Notes: generated from the letters alone by a model not told the origin. DNA of 7,735 nt from Nitrospirota bacterium (GCA_030667205.1 DAOUWH010000065.1:1-7735), one strand, 5' to 3'; positions 1-5,882 are shown, counted from the first letter of the stretch. Program-made: numbers and translations.

Positions 1-68
1 CGGAGAGTACTGCCCCAACCATTAAACCAGTATATTAGAAATTCCCAATAAATACAAGCTATTTAAAG

Positions 69-92
69 GAAAAATAAGGAGGATATCCTTTT
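69..92 (-). terminator. weak candidate terminator of the hydrogenase operon
   Basis: On the minus strand a 5-bp stem AAGGA/TCCTT (arms 86-90 and 76-80) is followed at once by ATTTTT and more T-rich sequence. It lies about 120 bases past the hypC stop. The stem is short and AT-rich, so it would be a poor intrinsic terminator. The same bases can also pair as the perfect palindrome AGGATATCCT (80-89). This is a possibility only. Confidence 0.25.
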
Positions 93-107
93 AGCTTCAA
101 CAGGGTC

Positions 108-165
108 TCTGTGTTATTCCCGCCTTCGAGTCGATTCCGACCTGTTTCCGCAGGAGTGACAGGAC
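108..165. repeat. degenerate hairpin, REP-like
   Basis: Arms CCTGT (141-145) and ACAGG (159-163) enclose a second small stem TCC/GGA around GCA. The flanking sequence contains the words ATTCCCGCC and GGAGTGACAGG. These resemble the short 'cattcccgc...gcgggaat' hairpin repeats scattered through many deltaproteobacterial and Nitrospirota genomes. The match is by eye and degenerate. Confidence 0.3.
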
Positions 166-211
166 AAATGGTTGTAAAAGAGGGACGAGGTTTGCACCGA
201 GGGAAGGGCTG

Positions 212-463
212 TTAAAAATCCTCTCCCATTTCTTCGGCTTCCTGCAGCTTTAAAGCCATCTCCCGGATGAGCCTGTGGGCCTCTTGGGCGACCTCCTCGG
301 AGACCTTCTGGATGGCGAACCCGGCGTGCACGAGGACATAGTCCCCGGTGCTCACCTCCTCGGGCATGAGCATGAGGCTTATGTCCCTCCTGGCGCCGTA
401 CACGTCCACGGTAGCCATGAGTTCGTTGATGTTTATTATCTTAGACGGTATCGCCAAGCACAT
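212..463 (-). CDS. hypC: hydrogenase maturation chaperone HypC/HybG family
   Basis: This 83-residue protein begins MCLAIP, the invariant HypC start. After Met removal, Cys2 binds the Fe(CN)2CO precursor with HypD and contacts the large-subunit precursor. The family pattern GDYVLVHAGFAI with its conserved His is present (around residues 41-52), and the length is normal for HypC. The start is fixed by the MCLAIP motif, although the upstream GGCGGG-like sequence is a weak, distant ribosome site; translation may depend on coupling to the protease gene 21 bases upstream. It is the last gene of the hydrogenase operon. The other hyp genes (hypA, B, D, E, F) are not in the window and must be elsewhere. 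The C-terminal tail is acidic (EEMGEDF). Confidence 0.95.
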   Translation of the reverse strand: MCLAIPSKIININELMATVDVYGARRDISLMLMPEEVSTGDYVLVHAGFAIQKVSEEVAQEAHRLIREMALKLQEAEEMGEDF

Positions 464-484
464 TTTGAACTGATAATTCCCGCC

Positions 485-1000
485 TTATCTCTTTCCCTCC
501 CCTGTCAAGGGAGGAGGTGGAATTTTTTTCTCCGTGACCTCAATTTCCCATTCCCGGAGCTTCTTGATTATAGCATCTATCAGCGAGTCGAAATTCTCGC
601 GCACCGTCTCGGACATCTCAAGCCCTGTCTCCAGGGTCTCGGGCTGTATCCCCACAAGACAGAGCGTGGGCGGGAGCATGTCTTTAAGCTCCGCCGCGAA
701 GAGCATGTCGGGAAGCCCTATCTGGTGCACTGAGAATTTCGTGTCCAGAAATCTCTTTATGTTGTCGCTCTCGATGAGCCGTATGGTGCCGGGGGGTGCT
801 TCGAAATTTGCCGCGTCCACGATGAGGAGTTTTTCCTTGCCCTCTATAAAGGGCAGGAGGTCAAGCCCCATGGTGCCGCCGTCGATAAGTTCGAGCCCTT
901 CGGGAAATGTATATTTCTCCCGAAGGGCTCTGATTGCATGAACGCCCACCCCCTCGTCGCTGAGGAGGAGGTTGCCTATTCCTAAGACAGCCGCGTTTAT
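485..1000 (-). CDS. hyaD: [NiFe]-hydrogenase large-subunit maturation endopeptidase (HyaD/HybD family), AUA start
   Basis: This protease removes the C-terminal peptide of the large subunit after nickel insertion. Read from an ATA codon at 998-1000 it has 171 residues and begins MNAAVLGIGNLLLSDEG, the standard family N-terminus. Glu16 and Asp62 fall at exactly the positions of the HybD nickel ligands, and His92 in SVHQIGL matches HybD His93. No ATG, GTG or TTG exists in frame between an upstream stop and the GTG at 949, and starting at 949 would remove GIGN and Glu16. A ribosome site AAGGAG lies 5 bases before the ATA. The ATA overlaps the cytochrome b stop (ATAA), as if an ATGA junction had lost its G. 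The last dozen residues (IPPPPLTGEGKR) are encoded by a repeat-like hairpin and look like a non-native tail. Identity is firm; the start is inferred. Confidence 0.9.
   Translation of the reverse strand: MNAAVLGIGNLLLSDEGVGVHAIRALREKYTFPEGLELIDGGTMGLDLLPFIEGKEKLLIVDAANFEAPPGTIRLIESDNIKRFLDTKFSVHQIGLPDMLFAAELKDMLPPTLCLVGIQPETLETGLEMSETVRENFDSLIDAIIKKLREWEIEVTEKKIPPPPLTGEGKR
496..514. repeat. short interspersed hairpin (CCTCCC/GGGAGG) invading the 3' end of the protease gene
   Basis: Arms CCTCCC (496-501) and GGGAGG (509-514) surround a 7-base loop. On the coding (minus) strand this gives a sequence translated as PPPPLTGEG. Such tails are a familiar result of GC-rich hairpin repeats overlapping gene ends in this kind of genome. 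The T-run at 523-529 lies on the plus strand, so this does not terminate the operon. Confidence 0.5.
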
Positions 1001-1662
1001 TCCAACTCCTTTTCTGTTACGAACTTGGAGCCGCTGAAGATGCCGTCGATGAGGCCGTTCTTCTCCACAGTGTCAAGCCACCACGCGATGTAGATGTGCA
1101 CGAGCACGAATGCGAATATCAGGTACATCGTGATGTGATGGAAGAGCCTTATGGTCGACAGTTCCATTACGCTGAGGAACCATCCGCCCACTACCGAGGC
1201 TATGATGCTCTGGCTCGAAAGGCTGTACATCGCAAAGCCCGAGACTATCTGGAACGCAAACAGTACGACCACGCCCATGTAGACAAGCCCCGCTGCGGCG
1301 TTGTGCCCTATGGCATAGGGCGGCTTTTTGCTTGTGAAGGTGTAGAACCTCAGCGCGTTGGCCAGGTCCCTGCGCTGTTCCGAGGTGAACGGGAACAGCG
1401 CCTTCCAGCTTGCGTAGCGGTTGCCCATGAAGGCCCAGTATGTCCTGATGATGAAGCTCATAAGGAACACGTAGCCTGCGATAAAGTGCAGGGTGCGCAT
1501 CCAGCCCATTATCCACTGGTGGGACTCGTGGGCATGGGCGTAGGGGTTGCCGATATACAGGCCGGTGACCGCGAAGGTCAGGACACACAGGAAATTTATC
1601 CAGTGAGAGAACCTTACCGGAAACTCCCAGGCATATACTCTTATTCTCCTTATCTGCTCCAC
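997..1662 (-). CDS. hyaC: Ni/Fe-hydrogenase di-heme cytochrome b subunit (HyaC/HydC family)
   Basis: This 221-residue integral membrane protein takes electrons from the hydrogenase small subunit and reduces quinone. Four hydrophobic helices are visible, at roughly 19-38, 55-76, 121-146 and 174-195. Candidate heme ligands are His20 (in RFSHW), His59 (LHF), His175 and His189. The last two are 14 apart, like the Wolinella HydC pair His186/His200. His120 and His176 are additional conserved-looking histidines. The start is a GTG at 1660-1662, preceded by AAGGAGG with a 5-base spacer, and the ribosome site begins just after the large-subunit stop 15 bases upstream. Its stop overlaps the protease start. 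Length and order (small, large, cytochrome b, protease) match hyaABCD-type operons. Confidence 0.95.
   Translation of the reverse strand: MEQIRRIRVYAWEFPVRFSHWINFLCVLTFAVTGLYIGNPYAHAHESHQWIMGWMRTLHFIAGYVFLMSFIIRTYWAFMGNRYASWKALFPFTSEQRRDLANALRFYTFTSKKPPYAIGHNAAAGLVYMGVVVLFAFQIVSGFAMYSLSSQSIIASVVGGWFLSVMELSTIRLFHHITMYLIFAFVLVHIYIAWWLDTVEKNGLIDGIFSGSKFVTEKELE
1006..1011 (-). promoter_or_regulatory. ribosome binding site deciding the AUA start of the protease
   Basis: AAGGAG on the minus strand sits inside the last codons of the cytochrome b gene, with a 5-base spacer (TTGGA) before the ATA at 1000-998. The placement is ideal for that codon. No comparable site serves the downstream GTG at 949. 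Confidence 0.6.
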
Positions 1663-1677
1663 GGCGACCTCCTTCCC

Positions 1678-3387
1678 TTAGACCACCTGGATCTTTGTTA
1701 CGGGTTTACCCTCGGCATCCACTACGTGGACGGCGCATGCCATGCACGGGTCGAACGAGTGTATCGTCCTGAGGATCTCTATCGGCTGGTTGGGGTCCTT
1801 AACCGGGGTGCCGACGAGGGCCGATTCGTAGGGGCCCATCTGGCCCTTCGCGTCTCTTGGCGAGCCGTTCCACGTGCTCGGGACTACGCACTGGTAGTTG
1901 GCGATCTTCTGGTCTTTGATCCTTATCCAATGGCACAGGGCGCCCCTCGGGGCCTCGTGCCATCCGTAGCCCTGGGCCTCCTTCGGCCAGGTGGAAGGTT
2001 CCCACTTGCTCGTGTCGGCTATCTGGAGGTCGCCCTTTTTCATGTTGGCCGCAAGCTCGCCGATCATGTCGGATAACTTCTCGGCAATCACGAGCGTCTC
2101 CACGCCCCTTGCCGCGGTCCGCCCGAGGGTCGAGAATAAGGCCGGCGGGCCGACACCGAGTTTGCCGAGCACGAGGTTGACGACTTCCTGCACCCTCTTA
2201 TGCCCGGAGCCGTAAGCAACGAGCATCCTCGCAAGCGGGCCCACCTCCATCGGAAGCTCCTCGTACCTCGGGGCCTTTATCCATGAGTACTTGGCATCCG
2301 TGTCGAGGTTCTTGTACGGGGGTTTGGGGCCCGTGTAGTTGGGGGTGGTCTCGCCGTCGAACGGATGTTTGCCCTTGTTGTCGCCGTCTGAGTAGTTGTA
2401 CCACGAGTGGGTCACGTATTCGTTGATCTTCTTCTCATCGAGCGGGTGGACCGTCGAGAGGTCTTTGCCCTTGATGACGCCGCTTGGCAGCCAGTAGTTG
2501 TTGGTGTTGGGCTTGCCGTCCAGCGGGAACTCGCCGCAGGCGAGGAAGTTGCCCACGCCGGCGCCGTGGCCTGCCCAGTCCTTGTAGAACGAGGCAACGG
2601 CGAGGAGGTCGGGTATGTAGACCTGCTCGACGAATGCTAAGGCCTTCTTGGCAATCTCGTTGAAGAAGCCGATGCTGTTTGCGTTAAGCCCGTTCTGGCT
2701 TGAGGGGTCCACAGGCACTGCCATGCCGCCTACGATGTAGGTCTGGGCATGGGGGTTTTTGCTCCCGAGCGTGGCGTGCATCCTGATGACGTCTTTCTGC
2801 CAGTCCAGGGCCTCGAGGTAGTGGGCCACTGCCATGAGGTTTGCCTCTGGCGGCAGCTTGTACGCCGAATGCCCCCAGTATGCGTTTGCGAACGGGCCGA
2901 GCTGGCCCCTGTCTACGAACTCTTTGAGCTTGGCCGCAACGCCCGTAAAATAGTCGGTGCTTGAGTTGTGCCAGTCCGAGATGGACTGCGCGAGGTCCGA
3001 GGTCTTTGCGGGGTCGGCGCTAAGGGCGCTGACGATATCCACCCAGTCCAGGGCGTGCAGGTGATAGAAGTGTATCACATGGTCCTGGACGTACTGGATA
3101 GCGGTTATAAGGTTTCTGATAATCCGGGCGTTGTCCGGAATCGTAATGTTAAGCGCGCTTTCTACAGCTCTCACGGAGCTGGTGGCGTGAACCGTCGTTC
3201 AGACGCCTCATATTCGTTGGGTAAACGCCCAGGCGTCGCGGGGGTCTCTGCCCTTGAGGATTATCTCCATCCCCCTGAACGCCGTGGAGGCGGCCCATGC
3301 GTCTTTAACAACGCCGCCCTCGACCTGGGCCTCTATCCTTAAGTGGCCTTCAATTCTGGTAATGGGGTCAACAACGATTTTTGCCAT
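1678..3387 (-). CDS. hyaB: [NiFe]-hydrogenase large subunit with two in-frame TGA codons, probable selenoprotein
   Basis: This is the catalytic subunit of a group 1 uptake hydrogenase, 569 residues if TGA is read through. The start ATG (3385-3387) directly follows the small-subunit TAA and has GGAGG upstream. It begins [20 protein letters not shown], the classic N-terminus. TGA codons at 3208-3210 and 3199-3201 are residues 60 and 63, exactly the two Cys of the N-terminal Ni-binding motif (R-I-x-G-V-x-T-T-V-H-A). The frame continues without a break on both sides. The C-terminal motif DPCMACAVH has normal TGC codons (Cys548, Cys551). Cleavage after His554 would release a 15-residue peptide, as usual. 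I infer selenocysteine at 60 and 63. Alternatives are sequence error or a decayed gene, but only these two codons are affected. Conventional calling would start at the GTG at 3174 and miss the N-terminal 71 residues. Confidence 0.9.
3165..3181 (-). promoter_or_regulatory. candidate bacterial SECIS hairpin
   Basis: On the mRNA strand, arms CAGCUC (3181-3176) and GAGCUG (3170-3165) form a perfect 6-bp stem with the 5-base loop CGUGA. The loop starts 24 bases after the second UGA and 33 after the first. Both distances fit the roughly 16-37 base window described for bacterial SECIS elements, and G is the second loop base, as the loose consensus wants. The bases also encode a conserved peptide (SSVRA), so the hairpin could be incidental. 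Confidence 0.45.
3184..3207 (-). promoter_or_regulatory. hairpin starting right after the first UGA and enclosing the second UGA
   Basis: The lower stem is GGCG (3207-3204) with CGCC (3187-3184). A 5'-side UC bulge follows, then the upper stem UGAAC (3201-3197) with GUUCA (3192-3188), and a GACG loop. A bulged U and a loop beginning with G recall the E. coli fdhF SECIS. However, the loop starts only 12 bases after the first UGA, shorter than usual. The second UGA lies in the upper stem. The pairing is plain in the sequence; the role is inferred. Confidence 0.4.
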
Positions 3388-4485
3388 TTATTCCTCCGTT
3401 TTCTCTTCTTTTGGTTTACCCTTGACGGCCCTTACAACGCCGTGGGCGACAAGACCCGCGGCGGTTGCTGCGGCAAGGCCAACGCCGACCTTGTCAGCGG
3501 TGCTCTCGATGCCGAAGCCGGGTACCTTCGGAAGCCTTCTGTAAAACGGTGTCATCGTGTCCCAGAAATTGGGGGCCGCACAGCCGATGCAGCCGTGTCC
3601 GGAGCCGACCGGCCAGTTTACGCCTTCGTTCCACCTTACGGTGGGGCAGTTGTGGTATGTCTCGGGGCCCTTGCAGCCCATCTCGTAGAGGCACCAGCCC
3701 TGCCTGTGGCCGTGGTCGCCCCATGCCTTTACGTATTGCCCGGCGTCGAAGTGGCCTCTGCGCTCGCAGTTGTCGTGGATGCGCTTGCCGTAGGCAAACA
3801 GCGGCCTGCCCATGGTGTCTGTCACCGGGAGCGAACCGAAAGTAAGGAAGTGGACGATTGTGGCAACGAGGTTTTCAACGTTCATGGGGCATCCGGGAAG
3901 GTTTACAAGCGCTATGCCTGGCACTGCGTCCTTGACGCCGACTGCGCCGGTGGGGTTTGGCTGGGCAGCGGGCCATCCGCCGTCCCATGCGCAATTGCCC
4001 ACGGCAATGGTGGCCATCGCGTTTCCGCAAACCTCTTTGGCAATCGCGAGGGCCGACTTCCCGCCAATGGTGCAGTAGATGCCGCCGTCCTTGAGGGGTA
4101 TGGAGCCCTCGACGATGGCGATGTACTTGCCCTTGTGGTTTTTGACCACGTCAGCGAGCGATTTTTCAGCCTGATGACCGGCCGGGGCCATGACGGTCTC
4201 GTGGTAGTCGTAAGAGATGATGTCCAGAATGAGCTCGGCCGCAGTGGGTTTGCTTGCCCTCAGCAGCGACTCTGTATCACCCGTGCAGGCCTGCATCTCA
4301 AGCCAGACCACGGGGGGCTTCTTGGCCTTCTGAACGGCCTCCGCTATCTTGTCGGCGTACGTCGCGGACAATCCCAGCGTAGCGGCGGTGGCGGTGCAGA
4401 ACTTCATGAAGTCCCTTCGGGTGACACCCCTGTTCAAGAGGGTACGGTAGATCTCCCCATACTCTCTCTCGGGTTTTTTACCCAT
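3388..4485 (-). CDS. hyaA: [NiFe]-hydrogenase small subunit, Tat-exported, membrane-anchored, with 3Cys-1Asp proximal cluster site
   Basis: This 365-residue electron-transfer subunit has a Tat leader (RRDFMKF at 23-29, then a hydrophobic stretch), so the folded heterodimer should be exported. A C-terminal hydrophobic segment (about 333-353) followed by a Lys/Glu tail is the usual membrane anchor. Distal-cluster ligands are His237, Cys240, Cys265 and Cys271. The medial [3Fe-4S] ligands are Cys280, Cys299 and Cys302. Proximal ligands are Cys67, Cys138 and Cys199, but the fourth position, normally Cys in CTGC, is Asp70 (CTGD). That predicts 3Cys-1Asp coordination, known from the actinobacterial-type hydrogenase. 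The start ATG at 4485 has an excellent AAGGAGGTGA ribosome site. It is the first gene of the operon, and its TAA abuts the large-subunit ATG. Confidence 0.95.
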   Translation of the reverse strand: MGKKPEREYGEIYRTLLNRGVTRRDFMKFCTATAATLGLSATYADKIAEAVQKAKKPPVVWLEMQACTGDTESLLRASKPTAAELILDIISYDYHETVMAPAGHQAEKSLADVVKNHKGKYIAIVEGSIPLKDGGIYCTIGGKSALAIAKEVCGNAMATIAVGNCAWDGGWPAAQPNPTGAVGVKDAVPGIALVNLPGCPMNVENLVATIVHFLTFGSLPVTDTMGRPLFAYGKRIHDNCERRGHFDAGQYVKAWGDHGHRQGWCLYEMGCKGPETYHNCPTVRWNEGVNWPVGSGHGCIGCAAPNFWDTMTPFYRRLPKVPGFGIESTADKVGVGLAAATAAGLVAHGVVRAVKGKPKEEKTEE

Positions 4486-4508
4486 AAACTCACCTCCTTC
4501 TGTTTCAT

Positions 4509-4521
4509 GCCCGTTTCGGGC
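4509..4521 (-). other. small perfect hairpin in the hydrogenase leader
   Basis: GCCCG and CGGGC pair perfectly around a 3-base loop, 24 bases upstream of the small-subunit start and just before its ribosome site. It has no U-run, so it is not a terminator. It may influence leader stability or translation; no known riboswitch pattern is evident. Confidence 0.35.
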
Positions 4522-4559
4522 TTATAACGGGGTTCATATTAAAACCAATCAAGACTTTC

Positions 4560-4589
4560 TTGAGGCCGTATTAAAGTGCATGCTAACAT
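4560..4589 (+). promoter_or_regulatory. possible sigma-70-type promoter for the amidase operon
   Basis: TTGAGG (4560-4565) and TAACAT (4584-4589) have an 18-base spacer and lie about 70-90 bases upstream of the amidase start. Match quality is moderate, and the surroundings are AT-rich, so chance matches are likely. Confidence 0.3.
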
Positions 4590-4660
4590 AGTTACCTTAA
4601 ATCTATAGCATAAAATTAGCCAGGTGTAAAGGGCTTTCGGTTGCAAAAGCACCCGTATAT

Positions 4661-5311
4661 ATGGAAAATGTATTAATGAGAAGATTTTTTGCCGGTTTCA
4701 TCGTCTTTTTTCTTGTCCTGATGCCTGTTACGGCCCTTGCCCGCGGCCTCGACACCGTTGTTCTGGACCCGGGCCACGGGGGGTATGATTTTGGCGTAAA
4801 TTCAGGGGATTCAAGGGAAAAAGAGATAACCCTCTCCATCGCAAAGAAGCTTAAAAGCTTTCTCAGGGAGGAGGGAAGGAAGGTTTTTCTGACGAGGGAG
4901 GTCGACCGGTACCTCTCGCTGGCCGACAGGCGCGACCGCATCGCCGCAAGCTCGGCCGACCTCTTCATGAGCCTCCACCTCTCGGATTCCGAAAGCGCGA
5001 TGATTTATGTAACATGGTACAAAGAGACAGAGGCCGACCTATCGCTCGGCGAGTACTACGACATCGACTCCAGGCAGAGGAGGTACCTCTACGAGAGCAG
5101 GGTGTTTGCCGGCATTGTCGGGGAGGCGCTGGGCACGGAGTTCGGGGTAACCGTCTATTATGGCGAGCTGCCACTGCCTGTGCTGAGCGCAACGGGCGCC
5201 CCGGCGGTGCTGGTCGAGTTGCCTTCGCGGGGCGTGGACTATAACGCCGAGACAATGCTCAGGTTCGCCTACGCCCTGGGCATAGGGATGCAGGCCTATG
5301 GACAACAGTAA
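4661..5311 (+). CDS. N-acetylmuramoyl-L-alanine amidase (Amidase_3, AmiC/CwlV-like)
   Basis: This zinc amidase cleaves the amide bond between MurNAc and L-Ala in peptidoglycan. Residue numbers are from ATG 4661 (216 aa). A signal peptide covers about residues 6-28 (MRRFF...TALA). The catalytic domain follows: zinc ligands His39 (DPGHGG), Glu53 (14 residues later, as in CwlV) and His106 (SLHLSDS), and catalytic Glu186 (VLVELPSRG). All core residues are present, so it should be active in the periplasm. The usual SIHANA around the third ligand is SLHLSD, a divergent version. The start is uncertain: ATG at 4676 begins exactly at the signal peptide, and neither codon has a strong ribosome site. 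It overlaps the next gene by 14 bases. Confidence 0.9.
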   Translation: MENVLMRRFFAGFIVFFLVLMPVTALARGLDTVVLDPGHGGYDFGVNSGDSREKEITLSIAKKLKSFLREEGRKVFLTREVDRYLSLADRRDRIAASSADLFMSLHLSDSESAMIYVTWYKETEADLSLGEYYDIDSRQRRYLYESRVFAGIVGEALGTEFGVTVYYGELPLPVLSATGAPAVLVELPSRGVDYNAETMLRFAYALGIGMQAYGQQ

Positions 5312-5882
5312 GGGTCCCGGCGGCTTCAGGATCTTCATGCCCACAGTGGTTTTCCTGGTCCTGTTTGCCGGAGGCATTGCCGCCGGATATTTTTTCTTCA
5401 TGAAGACAACGCAGAAGAAGGCCCCTGAAGGGCCCGAGACGGCACGGCCCGCAGGGGCCGCTACGACGATACAGGTATATTTCCCTATAGAGGACCGTCT
5501 GCAGGCCGAAGACAGGCAGGTGCCGCGCCCGCCTTCAAAACTTGCCTCCGCGAGGGCGACGGTGGAGGAGTTTTTGAAGGGGCCGAAGACGGCAGGGGAC
5601 TCTTATGTGCCCGAGGGGGCCAGGCTTCTTGGCGTATACGACGGGGAGGACGGCATACTGTATATCGATCTCTCCGACGAGTTCAGGAGAAACCTTAAGG
5701 TCGACGCCCTCGGCGAGTTCCTCCTCCTGAGGGGGCTTTACGAGAGTGTGCTTACCAACGTCTATGGCGTTGCCGACGTGAAAATATTGATAGAAAGGGC
5801 CGAGACCGAGACCCTCGGGGGGCATATATCGCTTATGAGGCCTCTTGGGGAGACCGTCTCGCAGACACTTGTGGAGGAATGA
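5298..5882 (+). CDS. membrane-anchored GerMN-domain protein
   Basis: This 194-residue protein has an N-terminal transmembrane segment (about 13-35), a Pro/Ala/Glu-rich linker (about 40-55) and a GerMN (sporulation/spore germination-like) domain to the C-terminus. Domain hallmarks are TIQVYFP at about 56, an ATVEEFLKGP helix in the middle and the strand pair around LLGVYDGEDGILYIDLSDEF. GerMN domains occur in non-sporulating bacteria in envelope proteins. Co-location with an amidase just upstream and murI just downstream suggests a role at the cell wall, but the biochemical function is not established. The start overlaps the amidase end by 14 bases, and its TGA stop overlaps the murI ATG (ATGA), indicating translational coupling. 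Confidence 0.85.
   Translation: MDNSKGPGGFRIFMPTVVFLVLFAGGIAAGYFFFMKTTQKKAPEGPETARPAGAATTIQVYFPIEDRLQAEDRQVPRPPSKLASARATVEEFLKGPKTAGDSYVPEGARLLGVYDGEDGILYIDLSDEFRRNLKVDALGEFLLLRGLYESVLTNVYGVADVKILIERAETETLGGHISLMRPLGETVSQTLVEE

Larger units (their letters stand above)
1..211. other. gene-free region downstream of the hydrogenase operon
   Basis: No convincing gene, tRNA or repeat array is seen here. The stretch follows the hypC stop on the minus strand and reaches the window edge. It contains a degenerate hairpin-rich segment (about 108-165) and an AT-rich segment (1-95) with a small palindrome. An 11-base string, ATTCCCGCCTT (about 116-126), recurs between the protease and hypC genes (about 476-486). 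This hints that both places carry decayed copies of a short interspersed element. Confidence 0.6.
4486..4660. promoter_or_regulatory. divergent intergenic region between hydrogenase and amidase operons
   Basis: This AT-rich 175-bp region must hold the promoters for both directions. No classic sigma-54 box (TGGC...TTGC) is seen on either strand. On the minus strand TTGATT (4552-4547) and TTATAA (4527-4522) resemble -35/-10 boxes, but the spacer of 19 is long. A short inverted repeat, TAAC-ATA-GTTA (4584-4594), could be an operator but is too small to trust. Confidence 0.5.

Noticed and set aside
76..90. Start of another gene using the AAGGAGG-like sequence as a ribosome site
   Set aside because: No suitable start codon or sustained open frame follows on the plus strand, and the bases are explained as part of a small palindrome.
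523..529. T-run beside a GC-rich hairpin as an intrinsic terminator
   Set aside because: The T-run is on the plus strand, where no gene is transcribed. On the coding minus strand it is an A-run before the hairpin.
1096..2076. 326-codon open frame on the plus strand across the cytochrome b and large-subunit genes
   Set aside because: It spans two well-supported opposite-strand genes, has low-complexity composition and resembles no family I recognise.
3199..3210. Genome-wide reassignment of TGA to Cys or another amino acid
   Set aside because: TGA is a functional stop in the GerMN gene and in murI in this window, and no other gene here needs TGA read as an amino acid.
1678..3387. Large subunit as a pseudogene
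   Set aside because: Only two codons are affected, both TGA at Ni-ligand Cys positions. There is no frameshift, and the rest of the protein, the cleavage site and the partner genes are intact. It cannot be excluded without reads and relatives.
3343..4527. Long open frame (394 codons) on the plus strand opposite the hydrogenase small subunit
   Set aside because: It is a shadow of the GC-rich small-subunit gene. The minus strand encodes a complete protein with all expected cluster ligands, while the plus-strand product has no recognisable domain.
4539..4552. FNR-type site (TTGAT-N4-ATCAA) upstream of the hydrogenase operon
   Set aside because: The left half TTGAT is perfect, but the right half is TTTAA, only 3 of 5 matching. 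A single half-site in AT-rich DNA is not enough.
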